From: Shuttleworthella satelles DSM 14600
Lineage (GTDB): Bacteria; Bacillota; Clostridia; Lachnospirales; Lachnospiraceae
Direction: 5' to 3'
DNA: 64,000 bases
NCBI RefSeq assembly: GCF_000160115.1
Contig: NZ_GG665867.1
Span: 62,001 to 126,000, forward strand
The notes under the pieces were generated by a model. That model ran no database searches. It was not told where the DNA came from and saw nothing but the letters and a program-made list of their open reading frames with translations. The stretch's first letter is position 1. Each line of letters opens with the position of its first letter. Below, piece by piece: positions 26,134 through 35,694 of this stretch. A program made the translations under genes and the position numbers.

Positions 26134-27942
26134 TCAGATCTCAAGATATTTCTTCCAGAACTCGACAGACACCAAGTATGGCTGCGCATCCCGATAAGAC
26201 TTCACAATGGAGGCGCGGTTCCTCCGGTAATAGCGATAGGCCTGATCCCACTCCTTCTTCAAGCTGCGGTACTTGTCCTTATCCATATGTCGCTCCACCG
26301 CCGTCCGGTTGTCAACGTTGACGGCAAGCATTGCGTCATGTCCCACATAGCGTCCGGGCTGGTAGACATCGGAGAAGAAGACGGGAATCATCCCCCTCTT
26401 GGGCGCCCGAAAGGGCCAGAGCCTCTGGCCGTTGAAGGTGAGGCGGTACCAGAATGTCTCCAGTGGCTTGCGATCAAAATCCTCTAAGATCTCGTCGAAA
26501 TTGACCTCTATATCAGGCCAGCCATTCATAGGCTGATACTTCTCGTTCTTTTGAACATTCTCTTTGATAATCTCTTCTCCCTGATCAATCTGGAAGAACT
26601 CCGGCCCCCTGAGGAAGTCCTTAAATGCCCGCAGGATCAACTCTGCGGCATTGTAGTTGAACTTAAGAAGCTCAGACCGAAAGGCCTTGCGGACATAGTC
26701 GGGCGCGTTCACCGTGCCAGGCATGGAGCCAACCGCGTCTACGACCAGCGGATTTCGGCACATCTGGTAGCGGTCCATGGCCAGGTTATACTTGCCGGCA
26801 AAGCCCATATGCCAGATGCAGATTCCGTTCATCGTAACGAACTTGGGCTTACAGCGCAGGCCGAATTCCACATCATCAAAACGGATAAAAAGAGGCAGGG
26901 GGAGTCCCTTCTCCCGAATCATATGCGTCGGAATACAGCAATACCACCAGCCCGCGTAGCGGTGGCCGTAACCACATGGCTCCTCCTCATTTCTCAGGAG
27001 GTTTCTCTTTTCGGTCATATCAAAGATGCCCTTGAGTGTCGTCAGAGTGCACGCGTCACGAATCGCCCCCACATCCTCGTACTGAAGGCGCATCTCCTCA
27101 TAGAGCAACATGGCCCCGCTGATAAAGGAATCCCTATACTCATCCCTGAGGAAGGAGAGCAATTGATAGGTTCTTCGGATACTCTCCGGCTGAATGGTGA
27201 CATCGTCATCCATGAGGAGGACGTGGGTCGCCGGCGGATCCTGTTCCATGGCCTCGATCATCCCCCTGGCATAGCCCCCGGAGCCGCCTGTGTTCTTGTT
27301 GGGATGGACGGTCAGATGCCAGGAACTCATGGCTTCTGCGTCCAGGGTGCGGCCGTTGTCGACAACATGGATATAGAAGTGTTCCTTCATATCATCATCC
27401 GCATCCAAGATCTCCCTCTTCAGGGAAGCCATATTTCGCGTAATGAAGTCCTCTTTCTTCATTGTCGTCGTCGCAACGGAAAGGACAACGTCTTTCTTCT
27501 GTTTCGGATCATAGGTCCCATACCAGGCGCCGCCATATACCGTCACATGGGAGATGGCACGGATCTCAAAGCCGATCACCATTTCCTCATTCTCCGGGAA
27601 AGGGATCTCAAGCTCTTTTTTATCTGTGAAATCAAAATCATAGAGACCGAAGGTCCGGCGGACCGGGCTGTGAACGTTCAGGTGATAGCCGACCAGTTCC
27701 ACCTGCCCCCTCCCGGACAGACCGAGTGTCAGGCGCACGGAGCCGACTGCCGTATACTCCTTCCACTTGATCAGGGAAAAAGAATTCATATAACTGCAGA
27801 AATCAGTCACGGTAGAATCCGCAAGATGCAGTTTCTTCTGTTCCATTTCATAGATACCGCGTCCGCCCAGATAAAAGAGCTTATAATCCCCTTCCAGCTC
27901 TGAGTTCTGCGGGAAAATGATATTCTGCAATAACTGATCCAT
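26134..27942 (-). CDS. GlfT2-like galactofuranosyltransferase
   Basis: A 602-residue glycosyltransferase with the GlfT2 plan: N-terminal beta-sandwich (1-150), GT-A domain with the metal triad DDD (245-247, LLMDDDV), GWWYCCIP (331-338), acceptor-side FDDVEF (355-360), metal-binding His in WHMG (378) and a C-terminal helical domain. In mycobacteria GlfT2 polymerises galactofuranose from UDP-Galf. With glf at 38072 this strongly suggests galactofuranose in the polymer. TAGGAGG precedes the ATG; a TATAAT at 27972-27977 could be an internal promoter, though its -35 is poor. It ends 14 bp before the LCP gene. Confidence 0.9.
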   Translation of the reverse strand: MDQLLQNIIFPQNSELEGDYKLFYLGGRGIYEMEQKKLHLADSTVTDFCSYMNSFSLIKWKEYTAVGSVRLTLGLSGRGQVELVGYHLNVHSPVRRTFGLYDFDFTDKKELEIPFPENEEMVIGFEIRAISHVTVYGGAWYGTYDPKQKKDVVLSVATTTMKKEDFITRNMASLKREILDADDDMKEHFYIHVVDNGRTLDAEAMSSWHLTVHPNKNTGGSGGYARGMIEAMEQDPPATHVLLMDDDVTIQPESIRRTYQLLSFLRDEYRDSFISGAMLLYEEMRLQYEDVGAIRDACTLTTLKGIFDMTEKRNLLRNEEEPCGYGHRYAGWWYCCIPTHMIREKGLPLPLFIRFDDVEFGLRCKPKFVTMNGICIWHMGFAGKYNLAMDRYQMCRNPLVVDAVGSMPGTVNAPDYVRKAFRSELLKFNYNAAELILRAFKDFLRGPEFFQIDQGEEIIKENVQKNEKYQPMNGWPDIEVNFDEILEDFDRKPLETFWYRLTFNGQRLWPFRAPKRGMIPVFFSDVYQPGRYVGHDAMLAVNVDNRTAVERHMDKDKYRSLKKEWDQAYRYYRRNRASIVKSYRDAQPYLVSVEFWKKYLEI

Positions 27943-28046
27943 TCGTTCCTCCTAAATCCTAGCACCCGACTATTATAGCCGTCTGATCCCCCAAACCCCA
28001 CAAACGATTTCTTCTTTCCCCGGAGTTTGTCAAAAATATATGTTCC

Positions 28047-29084
28047 TTAAGACCATATTTTGAACTTGCGCAGGATTCGAAGAAGCGGTGGGATCAGGAA
28101 GCGATAGGTTCTCTCCGACATGTGTACCCTGTGAAAAAGTAAAAAGATCCGATACTTCCTGTAAACAGCGGCAAAGAGCACGGGAGAGGTCCTCTTTAAC
28201 CAGGCGTTAAGCCGATCCGCCTGTCTCTCTCCCTGAACCCGGTTAGGATTGACGAGCAGGGTGATCTGGTAGAAGCTGACCAGCACCATGGCCGTCTTCT
28301 TCTTCCAGTAATCAAAGCCTCCGGCCGGAAGCCCATCCGTCTGGCTCTCAAAAGCCTGCAGAGCCCGAATCACCTTGGCCAGATGCCCGATCCTTCTGAC
28401 CTGATTGGCACCGGAAACAGACTGGTTGACATCTCCCAGTCGATAGACATAAACAGAGGCCTCGGAAAATGAAATCGTCTCTGCCCGGCTCAGAGGAATC
28501 GTCGCGTATTCCTGGTCTTCGTAGAAGACGCCCTCGAGAAGTTCATAGCCCTGCCTGCGGTAGAAGTCCGTCCGATAGGTGATTCCCCAAAAGGCCATGC
28601 AGGCATGAACCTTATCCCAGGCTTCCATCAGTTCCGACAGGCAATAGGTCTTCTTGTAATCAGACAGGTGGCTGACACGAGGGGTGTATTTTTCCTTGGA
28701 AATATCGTATTCCCGATAATTGCTGATCACAACATCGCTGTCACAGTCGGCGAGTTCACGGATGAAGGTCTCAAGCCCCTGTCGGTCCACCCAGTCGTCC
28801 GCATCGAGCACCTTGAAGTACTTGCCTGATACCAGTTTAACTCCGGCATTGATGGCTGACCCATGACCGCCGTTCTCCTTGCGGAAGAATCGGAAGATCT
28901 CCGGGTACTGCGCGGCATAGGACCTGGCAATTTCGTCTGTCCGGTCTGTCGCGCCGTCACTGATGACCCAGACCTCAAGATACCTGCTGACCTCTTCTGA
29001 TATCAGAAAAGAGTCCAGGCCCTTTTGCAGAAAGCGTTCTGCGTTATAACTTGGAACAATGAAAGACAGTATCTTCTCTTCCAC
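28047..29084 (-). CDS. GT2-family glycosyltransferase
   Basis: A 345-residue GT2 enzyme. The N-terminus (VPSYNAERFLQKGLDSFL) and VSGKYFKVLDADDWVD hold the nucleotide- and metal-binding motifs; VVISNYREY follows. No membrane segments are obvious. The closest local relative is the enzyme at 34687, which shares GKYFKVxDxDDWxxxxxL. GTG at 29082-29084 is the likely start, with AAGAGGAG seven bases upstream; further upstream codons lack a site. Acceptor and donor are unknown; it probably adds one residue of the repeat unit. Confidence 0.85.
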   Translation of the reverse strand: MEEKILSFIVPSYNAERFLQKGLDSFLISEEVSRYLEVWVISDGATDRTDEIARSYAAQYPEIFRFFRKENGGHGSAINAGVKLVSGKYFKVLDADDWVDRQGLETFIRELADCDSDVVISNYREYDISKEKYTPRVSHLSDYKKTYCLSELMEAWDKVHACMAFWGITYRTDFYRRQGYELLEGVFYEDQEYATIPLSRAETISFSEASVYVYRLGDVNQSVSGANQVRRIGHLAKVIRALQAFESQTDGLPAGGFDYWKKKTAMVLVSFYQITLLVNPNRVQGERQADRLNAWLKRTSPVLFAAVYRKYRIFLLFHRVHMSERTYRFLIPPLLRILRKFKIWS

Positions 29085-29174
29085 GCTATCGCTCCTCTTA
29101 TCGGATCTCACCGGCGAATGCCTGACACATTTTTCGGTGGATCTGACCGGTGTTCTCTTCCGGACACCCGCCCC

Positions 29175-30398
29175 TCAGAGTTCAACTCCATTCTTCTCCA
29201 GAAGTTCCCTTGCCGAATCCAGAGAATCAACCCCATGAAGGTTCTTGATCGGGGCGAATTCTCTGTCCCGGATCACCTCGTACGGCAGAGTATTCCCCAT
29301 CATTGCAACCAGATCTACCGCCAGTGTCTCGAACTTGTATCCATTGGGTTCCTCCGGCTTATGATACCTGCCCTTCTCATCGATATAGGGAATCTTCTTC
29401 TCTACCACATGCACCGGCATCTTTTTGGCCATTACCTCCTCCAGTTTGGCAACAGAGAAGAGATAGTTGAGGATGACGCCAAATGCATAGATGAGATTGC
29501 CCTTCTCATCTCTGGCCTCAGCCATCTCAGGCGTAAGCTCATAGTACTCAACGACGGCCGGAACACCGTCCTTTGCACAGATAACCCCCATCTTCTCATA
29601 GGGATCCACCTTGCGAACCACCTTGGATCCAGAATTTTTACCGCTCAGAATCGTAGCTCCGACGAAGCTTGGATCTGCAATGCGCTGCAGGACATTGTCA
29701 ACAGCGAAGACATTGAGCCACTCAACGCCCCGCCTGTGCAGATCCTCTGTCAGTCCGGCTTTGGCCAGGGAGGAGAACCAGCCCCCGTTGCCGTTGGGAG
29801 AAGTCGCAAGACGACCCGGAGCCTCCTTGAGCAGTTTGCCCTGATAGTCGACTGCCGCCGCCATCTCCTGCACATAAAAGGACACCTCTTCCTCGGGATA
29901 GCCAAAATAGTTATTCTCCGCGAAGAAGCGGCGAGTCTCCGCATCATTCTTCTCTGATGTCATCACATACAGGGGCAGGGTCGTCCCCGCCATTTCCGTC
30001 ACTTCCTGCAGATTCATGACCAGTCTCTGGAAGAGATAGAGGGGTCTGTTAATCCCGATATCGAGTTCTCCCTTGGGTTTATCCAGTCCGAGGCGGGTTC
30101 CCATACCTCCGGCCAAAAGAACCGCTCCCACCTTCCCCTGGCGGATAGCAGCAAGGCCGGCCTCTGTAAACTCGCTCTTTCTGGTCTCAATCTCATCAAT
30201 GTCAACCGCAGGAAGCCGGCTGATCTCTCCGAATGACTGCTTCTCTTTTTCCCCGACCATGGATACGACGTCCCAGTCGATCCGGGCAATCTGGTCAAGC
30301 AAATTCTCCTGTTCCTGCCTGCTCAGGCTGTCGAACCCCACCAACACATGTTCCTGCCCCTTTTCAGCAAGAAGTCTGCCTGCCTCTTCGTAAGTCAT
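29175..30398 (-). CDS. UDP-sugar pyrophosphorylase (UDPGP type 1 family)
   Basis: A 407-residue nucleotidyltransferase with LLAGGMGTRLGLDKPKG (about 94-110), YVMTSEKND and FAVDNVLQR. The family makes UDP-glucose, UDP-galactose or UDP-GlcNAc from UTP and the sugar-1-phosphate; the exact sugar cannot be decided here. In this cluster it plausibly supplies UDP-Gal/UDP-Glc for Glf or the transferases. AAGGAGG precedes the ATG, and a good promoter lies 50-80 bp upstream (30447-30475), so it may be expressed apart from the upstream genes. Confidence 0.88.
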   Translation of the reverse strand: MTYEEAGRLLAEKGQEHVLVGFDSLSRQEQENLLDQIARIDWDVVSMVGEKEKQSFGEISRLPAVDIDEIETRKSEFTEAGLAAIRQGKVGAVLLAGGMGTRLGLDKPKGELDIGINRPLYLFQRLVMNLQEVTEMAGTTLPLYVMTSEKNDAETRRFFAENNYFGYPEEEVSFYVQEMAAAVDYQGKLLKEAPGRLATSPNGNGGWFSSLAKAGLTEDLHRRGVEWLNVFAVDNVLQRIADPSFVGATILSGKNSGSKVVRKVDPYEKMGVICAKDGVPAVVEYYELTPEMAEARDEKGNLIYAFGVILNYLFSVAKLEEVMAKKMPVHVVEKKIPYIDEKGRYHKPEEPNGYKFETLAVDLVAMMGNTLPYEVIRDREFAPIKNLHGVDSLDSARELLEKNGVEL

Positions 30399-30446
30399 AT
30401 GCCCCTCCTTGGGTCATGGGCCACAACGGCCCAACAGTCTCTAGAA

Positions 30447-30475
30447 ATTCTAGCACACCCCGTCTATACTGTCTA
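30447..30475 (-). promoter_or_regulatory. Internal promoter before the UDPGP-type gene
   Basis: Minus strand TAGACA (30470-30475), 17-bp spacer, extended -10 TGC-TAGAAT (TAGAAT at 30447-30452). It would start a transcript for the downstream half of the cluster. Confidence 0.55.
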
Positions 30476-30488
30476 TTTTGTCCCCCAC

Positions 30489-31847
30489 TTAAGCCTCCGC
30501 ATAGAAGGCCCCCAGAAGGTCAACTCCGGCCGCGTCCAGATCGGTCAGGGCCCGGTCAATTTCCATATAACGAGCGCCCCGACCAGCGACCGAGATGACA
30601 ACTGCGGTCCCGGCCCGGCATCCGCCATTTCCTTCCTCCACGTCGCGAATGGTCATATGAATCCCCTTCTCGGACAGAAGCTCCAGGAGCTTTCGGTTTT
30701 CCTTCTCAATGGTTTTCCCAATCGGGACCAGTTCCAGATGATCAATCCCCCGCAGATTGCAGGAACAACAGATCTGCCGGGCCGCATCCGCCATAGCCTG
30801 CTCCTCGTCTGCATACTTGCCCTGAAAATACCGGTAGGCCGCCCCGGAAAAAAGAAGTTTGCGGACACCACGCGCCTGCCTCTGCATACTCTTGCCCAAA
30901 AGAGGGAGATTCCATATTTCCTGCAGCTCTTCCGGTTCCCGCAGAGTCTGTGAGAACATGAGATAGATGCAGAGCAGGGCCAGGTCAGCAATAGCCCCTA
31001 AAAAGAGTCCGATGGCAAACTGACGGGGATCCGCCTGCGGCATTTCAGGCGCCTTGGTAACAATATCCTGCCGATTCTCCACATACATCTGATAGAGCTT
31101 GGACTGGTCGTCAGACAGGCGGGCCCTCAATTCCTGCGACTGCTGGTTCATCTGCAAAAGGAAGGCCTCTCCCTCCACCTGGGCCCGTGCCAGTTCCTGA
31201 TCAACCCGAATCGTCTCTTTTTCATCGGTATGCGTCATCTGATAGGTCTTCTCCATGTAGGCGTCAATGGAATCGAGGATCTTCTGCCGCAGAGATTCAT
31301 CCGTCAGCTTTACCCCGATCGTAAGCCCCACATCTCCAAGCTCATCGAAAGTCCCTGTCCTCACATCGATCAGTTCCTGCACATAGCGGGAGTCGGACTT
31401 GGGATAGACCTGACTGAAGAGGGCGACCGCCAGACGGCTCTTAAAGTCCGCTGACTGCAAATAGCTGATCAGTTGAGCCGAGCTGATCCTGGCCCCGATC
31501 AAATAATGGATCTCCAGGTATTCCTCGTGATAGGGATTCAACTGGTTGACCAGGTTTTGCCTCTGGTAGCTGACCCTCTCCTGCAGGTGGGTATTTAAGT
31601 CCAGCGCCCGCATGACATCACCCTTCTCCGCATCCGAGAGGCGGGCTTCCAGATCTGATTTCTGAACTCTTCCCGCCTTGGCCGCCTGAACCTGGTAACC
31701 TGCCATTCGGCTCCGGTAATCCGTGATTGTCAAAGCACTGCCCAAAACCAAACAGGCCAGAACCAAGGCCTTCCAGTGAATGCAATATTCTCGAAAGATA
31801 GCAGTCAGGCTGATGGCGCGGCCATTTCGACTCTGATTTTCTCGCAT
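30489..31847 (-). CDS. Wzz/chain-length-determinant-like membrane protein
   Basis: A 452-residue protein with one helix near the N-terminus (about 26-44), a long helical, Gln/Glu-rich extracytoplasmic part (about 45-285, probable coiled coils) and a second helix (about 290-310). This is the Wzz/CapA-type layout that sets polysaccharide chain length. The cytoplasmic C-terminal ~140 residues have no Walker motifs or tyrosine cluster, so it is not a fused BY-kinase, although that tail looks like a degenerate nucleotide-fold remnant (TAVVISVAGRGARY). No separate kinase is nearby. The ATG has AGGTGAAG upstream. Confidence 0.75.
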   Translation of the reverse strand: MRENQSRNGRAISLTAIFREYCIHWKALVLACLVLGSALTITDYRSRMAGYQVQAAKAGRVQKSDLEARLSDAEKGDVMRALDLNTHLQERVSYQRQNLVNQLNPYHEEYLEIHYLIGARISSAQLISYLQSADFKSRLAVALFSQVYPKSDSRYVQELIDVRTGTFDELGDVGLTIGVKLTDESLRQKILDSIDAYMEKTYQMTHTDEKETIRVDQELARAQVEGEAFLLQMNQQSQELRARLSDDQSKLYQMYVENRQDIVTKAPEMPQADPRQFAIGLFLGAIADLALLCIYLMFSQTLREPEELQEIWNLPLLGKSMQRQARGVRKLLFSGAAYRYFQGKYADEEQAMADAARQICCSCNLRGIDHLELVPIGKTIEKENRKLLELLSEKGIHMTIRDVEEGNGGCRAGTAVVISVAGRGARYMEIDRALTDLDAAGVDLLGAFYAEA

Positions 31848-31959
31848 TGATCTTCACCTACTTTCAGCTCCGAGGCCTCCGGCGTTTCATTCCAAAGAGA
31901 AAACGGATCCGCCATTGCCGTTTGAAGCGATGCCAAACGGGCTCCCCTCTGAGTAGCGA

Positions 31960-33009
31960 CTATGGCATAAAGAAAAGCCGATAGGGAGTCATATATTTCC
32001 ACTGCATGGACAGGTTGCTGGCAAAGAGGGCCAGAGATATGACCAGAAAGAGCAGGGTCATCAGCTTCCGGTTCTTCTCGCGGGGCACATGTAAAACCTC
32101 TGGAATGGCCAGACACTGGGCCTGCAGAAAATAGTGGGCCAGGCGATAGCCCTGGGTCATATTCTGGGTCAGATTTAAGACGGCCACCCCTGCCGCCAGG
32201 ATTCTCATCCAGGGATTTTTCAGACTCCTGGGGCAGGCGTAGCAGGCCACTAGGACAGCCAGATTAATCCCGAAAACCTGCAGGGGAACCCCCCATCCGC
32301 CATCGCTTCGCATGGCATTGCCCTCTCTGAAAAAGTAGTGCTGGTAAATCTTGGGCACAAAGAGCAGGATGGTCTTCGTGGTCATGATAAAACCCAGCAG
32401 ATAGGTTCCCAGGAAAATGATAGCGGCCTGCCTCAGATTAAAGCGGACCCAGATCATCAAAAGGCCCAGGAAAAAGATCCAGGCGGTCTTATGGAACCCG
32501 ATCGCAACCAGCATACACAGGCCCGCCCGGATATACTTCTTACGCAGGGCCATATCCACCGCCAGAAAGCAGAAGCTCATGGCGATGCACTGGCGCATGA
32601 TATTAAAGGTCTGCTGATAGAAGTAGAGCCCGTAATACAGGGCCATGGCCCAGAGGGCATGCTCCGTGTACCTGTCAAAGAGGTAGGCCATGGGAATGAT
32701 GCAGAGCAGGGCTGTCAGAAAGAGAATCCACTGGTAGTTGCCCCCCAGGAAAATCACCGCCTTGTTCATCCAGACATAGAGGGGCTCCACCCAGGAATCC
32801 AGGCTCTTCCCCACCAGAAGAAAGTTGAAATAGCGATGGTATCCGTCCGCGGAGTCCAGACCGATGCTGTTGTTTCGCAGCCCCGCGAAAAGCACAAGGA
32901 GCGCAGTCTCGCCGTAGAGAAGCTGCGCCCTGGTCGCCCATGTGAACTGATATCGATCCGCCAGCCAGGCGACAGTAAAGAGAGCGATAAATATCCCTAT
33001 GTAGATCAT
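31960..33009 (-). CDS. EpsG-family membrane protein (polysaccharide polymerase candidate)
   Basis: A 349-residue polytopic protein with about ten helices and the EpsG pattern LFAGLRNNSIGLDSADGYHRYF followed by WVEPLYVWMNK. EpsG proteins are thought to polymerise exopolysaccharide repeat units outside the membrane, like Wzy. Finding one directly next to a Wzm/Wzt-type exporter is unusual, because ABC-dependent polymers are normally finished inside the cell. GCAGGAG precedes the ATG and it nearly abuts the ABC ATPase gene. Confidence 0.82.
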   Translation of the reverse strand: MIYIGIFIALFTVAWLADRYQFTWATRAQLLYGETALLVLFAGLRNNSIGLDSADGYHRYFNFLLVGKSLDSWVEPLYVWMNKAVIFLGGNYQWILFLTALLCIIPMAYLFDRYTEHALWAMALYYGLYFYQQTFNIMRQCIAMSFCFLAVDMALRKKYIRAGLCMLVAIGFHKTAWIFFLGLLMIWVRFNLRQAAIIFLGTYLLGFIMTTKTILLFVPKIYQHYFFREGNAMRSDGGWGVPLQVFGINLAVLVACYACPRSLKNPWMRILAAGVAVLNLTQNMTQGYRLAHYFLQAQCLAIPEVLHVPREKNRKLMTLLFLVISLALFASNLSMQWKYMTPYRLFFMP

Positions 33010-33011
33010 GC

Positions 33012-33752
33012 TTACTCCTGCTGGGACTGGAAATAGGCGTCGCAGACCTCATTGACCTGGCCGGACATAACCGCGTTCCCCTTCTCGATCCAGAGCGCGT
33101 GATCACACATGCGCCTCACATCGTCGATGTTGTGGGAAACGAAGAGGAGGGTCGTTCCCCCACTCAGCATCTCGTTCATGCGGTCCATGCACTTGTGCTG
33201 AAAATGCATATCCCCAACGGCAAGAATCTCGTCGACAATCAGAATGTCAGGGCGGACGATGGTCGCAATGGCAAAGCCGATCCTGGCCTGCATTCCGGAG
33301 GAGTAATTCTTGACCGGCATGTCCAGAAAATCCCAGAGCTCCGCGAAGTCGACGATCTCATTGAAATGGTCTTCCATGAACTTGCGGCTGTGGCCCAGGA
33401 GCGTGCCGTCCAGATAGATGTTCTCCCTGGCCGTCAGATTCATGTCGAGTCCCGCACCCAGCTCGATCAGGGGCGCGATGGTCCCCGCCACCTTGACCGT
33501 CCCCTTGTACGGCTTTAAGATGCCGGAGATCAGCTTGAGCATGGTGGATTTCCCGGAGCCGTTGGTCCCGATCAATCCCCAGGCCTCGCCCCTTTTGACC
33601 TTGAGGCTGACATCCTTGACCGCCAGAAACTCCTCGAACATGAGCTGGTGCTTGATTAATTTAATGAAGTATTCTTTCAGATTGTCGATATTCTCCGACG
33701 CCTTATTGAAGCGAACGGTGACATGATCGACATCAATCATATAATCTTCCAT
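33012..33752 (-). CDS. ABC transporter ATP-binding protein, polysaccharide export (Wzt/TagH type)
   Basis: A 246-residue ATPase with Walker A GTNGSGKST, signature YSSGMQARI, Walker B ILIVDEILAVGD and the switch His in FVSHNID. The N-terminal MIDVDHVTVRFN and the segment FEEFLAVKDVSLKVKRGE are characteristic of TagH/Wzt ATPases. It lacks the C-terminal carbohydrate-binding domain of long Wzt proteins, so substrate choice probably does not depend on a capped chain end. It follows the permease gene by 14 bp and forms the exporter with it. Confidence 0.94.
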   Translation of the reverse strand: MEDYMIDVDHVTVRFNKASENIDNLKEYFIKLIKHQLMFEEFLAVKDVSLKVKRGEAWGLIGTNGSGKSTMLKLISGILKPYKGTVKVAGTIAPLIELGAGLDMNLTARENIYLDGTLLGHSRKFMEDHFNEIVDFAELWDFLDMPVKNYSSGMQARIGFAIATIVRPDILIVDEILAVGDMHFQHKCMDRMNEMLSGGTTLLFVSHNIDDVRRMCDHALWIEKGNAVMSGQVNEVCDAYFQSQQE

Positions 33753-33766
33753 CTTGCCGCCTCTCT

Positions 33767-34546
33767 TTAGATGTAGAGGATGAACTTGTCCTGTGTTCTG
33801 GAGAAGGTGAAGCTGCCGACTGCCAGAGCCAGGGCGGAGAATCCGATCCCCATCAGGAGCAGCCGGTAGCCCGGCAGATGTCCTGAGATGATTACGTCGC
33901 GGAACTGGGTCACATAGGAGTATAGGGGATTGATCAGCTTGATGATGACCTTAAGGCGGTCCGGCAGAAGCTCAAAGGGATAAAAAATCGGCGTCGCGTA
34001 CATCCAGGCCGTCAGCAGGGCACTGTAGATGTACTGGATGTCCCGGAAGAAGACATTGGCCGCGCTCATGAAAAGACCGACCCCCAGACAGAAGAGGTAG
34101 AGCTGGGCCGCCACCAGGGGAATGGCCAGCATGGACCAGTGGAAGGGGGTTTTGGTGAAGATGATTACCAGGAACATAGCTCCCAGGGAAAAGAGGAAGT
34201 CCAGCATCCCGGAGGTTACCTTGGACAGGGTGAAAATATATTTGGGGACATAGGTCTTCTTCAGAAGGCTGGCATTATCCGTGATGGAATATATGCTCTG
34301 GGTCGTGGAGGCGCTGAAGAAGTTGAACATCATCTGTCCGGAGATCAGATAGACCGGATAATAGGGAATATTCCAGCGAAAGATATTGGAGAAGACGATG
34401 TACATGATCACCATGATCATCAGGGGATTTAAGACACTCCATACATAGCCCAGAAAGCTCCTGCGGTATTTGAGCTTGAGATCGCGCGATACCAGTTCCT
34501 TCAGAAGATCCCGATATCCAAACAGCGTTTTCCGATTCGGATTCAT
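33767..34546 (-). CDS. ABC-2 type permease, polysaccharide export (Wzm/TagG type)
   Basis: A 259-residue protein with six predicted helices. The amphipathic start LVSRDLKLKYRRSFLGYVWSV is the classic Wzm/TagG signature, and PLMIMVIMYIVFSNIF begins the first helix. It exports lipid-linked polysaccharide together with the ATPase at 33012. GAGAGG precedes the ATG. The 140 bp upstream (34547-34686) hold no gene, only a small GC hairpin (GGCTCC/GGAGCC near 34562-34577). Confidence 0.93.
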   Translation of the reverse strand: MNPNRKTLFGYRDLLKELVSRDLKLKYRRSFLGYVWSVLNPLMIMVIMYIVFSNIFRWNIPYYPVYLISGQMMFNFFSASTTQSIYSITDNASLLKKTYVPKYIFTLSKVTSGMLDFLFSLGAMFLVIIFTKTPFHWSMLAIPLVAAQLYLFCLGVGLFMSAANVFFRDIQYIYSALLTAWMYATPIFYPFELLPDRLKVIIKLINPLYSYVTQFRDVIISGHLPGYRLLLMGIGFSALALAVGSFTFSRTQDKFILYI

Positions 34547-34686
34547 GCTTAACCTCTCTTTTGGCTCCCCCCGGAGCCAGGAATCTTATCTCTTCATCTC
34601 TCGGTTTCACCTGCACATGTGACGCTTAACCCGGTAAATATACACCAGGCGCCTGCGAGAAGCAACTGAGGAAAGGCAGGATGCAC

Positions 34687-35694
34687 TCAGCGAAAGGCCT
34701 TCGGTTTTTTGATCCGCAGAGCCAGATAGGCCAGGGGCAGGATCAGATAGTTGCAGGCGCGCAAAAGACGAATGCTCTTCTTGTCTGTCGCCCCATAGAT
34801 GGCCGGATGCTCCAGGCGAACCCCGCGGTCAAAACGGCGCAGGCGTTCGATCGAAGAAAAACGGTTGCCCATGCTGATGTAGATCTGAAATTCATTCTCC
34901 AGAAGCTGAGCGCAGCAGCAGACGATATAGTGACGCCGGATCCCACTCATATCGGGCAGCCTCTCATAGAAGGAGGCCAGACTGTCAAAGACCCTGCGGT
35001 GCATGCGATGATTCTTCTGCATGCTCTTTAAGCTCATGGACTGGCCGCCCCGGCCCAGTCGGTAGCAGTAGATCTCACGCGCATCGTAATATACGTTTTT
35101 GGCCAGGGGGATCGGGTAGGCAATGTACTCGGCATCCACATAGAAGCAGTGCTCATCGATCTGCTGCCCCATCCCCTGGAGCAGACTGGTCTTAATGGTC
35201 ATCGAGTGCATTTTGATGACCTGGTCCACCTGACCGCTGTCAAAGCTGACAGCATGCCCGTAATTCTCCTCACACCTGGTCGGTTTTTTGACCGAGAGCA
35301 GGCATCCGCTCTCGTCCTCGACACAGCGGTAGGCGGAGGCGACGATATCCGCGGGTTCCCTGGCCAGAAGGTCTAAAAGTCCCGGCAATTCCCGGCTATT
35401 GAGCCAGTCATCCCCGTCGACCACCTTAAAGTAACGCCCCCGGGCCCGTTTGATCCCGTAGTTGATCACGGATCCGTGTCCCCCGTTTTCCTTGTGGCAG
35501 AAGAAAATACTCTCGGGATATCTCTCGCAGTAACCGGCCGCGATCTCACCCGTTCTGTCCTCTCCCCCGTCGTCCACGACCAGGATTTCCAGCCGATCCA
35601 TACAGGCGGGGTCATCCAGGCACATAGAGGACAGGCAGCGGTCAATATAGGCCTCCACATTATAGGCCGGTATCACGATCGTCAGAAGCTTCAT
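34687..35694 (-). CDS. GT2-family glycosyltransferase
   Basis: A 335-residue GT2 enzyme with VIPAYNVEAYIDRCL, VVDDGGEDRTGEIA and GRYFKVVDGDDWLN (the last replaces the usual DxD with DGDD). It is similar to the transferase at 28047 in order of motifs and length. Donor and acceptor are unknown. It starts with a 4-bp overlap (ATGA) with the gene upstream, and GAGAGG precedes the ATG. Part of a tightly packed set of three genes after the priming transferase. Confidence 0.86.
   Translation of the reverse strand: MKLLTIVIPAYNVEAYIDRCLSSMCLDDPACMDRLEILVVDDGGEDRTGEIAAGYCERYPESIFFCHKENGGHGSVINYGIKRARGRYFKVVDGDDWLNSRELPGLLDLLAREPADIVASAYRCVEDESGCLLSVKKPTRCEENYGHAVSFDSGQVDQVIKMHSMTIKTSLLQGMGQQIDEHCFYVDAEYIAYPIPLAKNVYYDAREIYCYRLGRGGQSMSLKSMQKNHRMHRRVFDSLASFYERLPDMSGIRRHYIVCCCAQLLENEFQIYISMGNRFSSIERLRRFDRGVRLEHPAIYGATDKKSIRLLRACNYLILPLAYLALRIKKPKAFR

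Noticed and set aside
30489-31847. Tyrosine autokinase fused to a Wzz domain
   Set aside because: The C-terminal part has no Walker A, Walker A' or Walker B motif and no tyrosine-rich tail.
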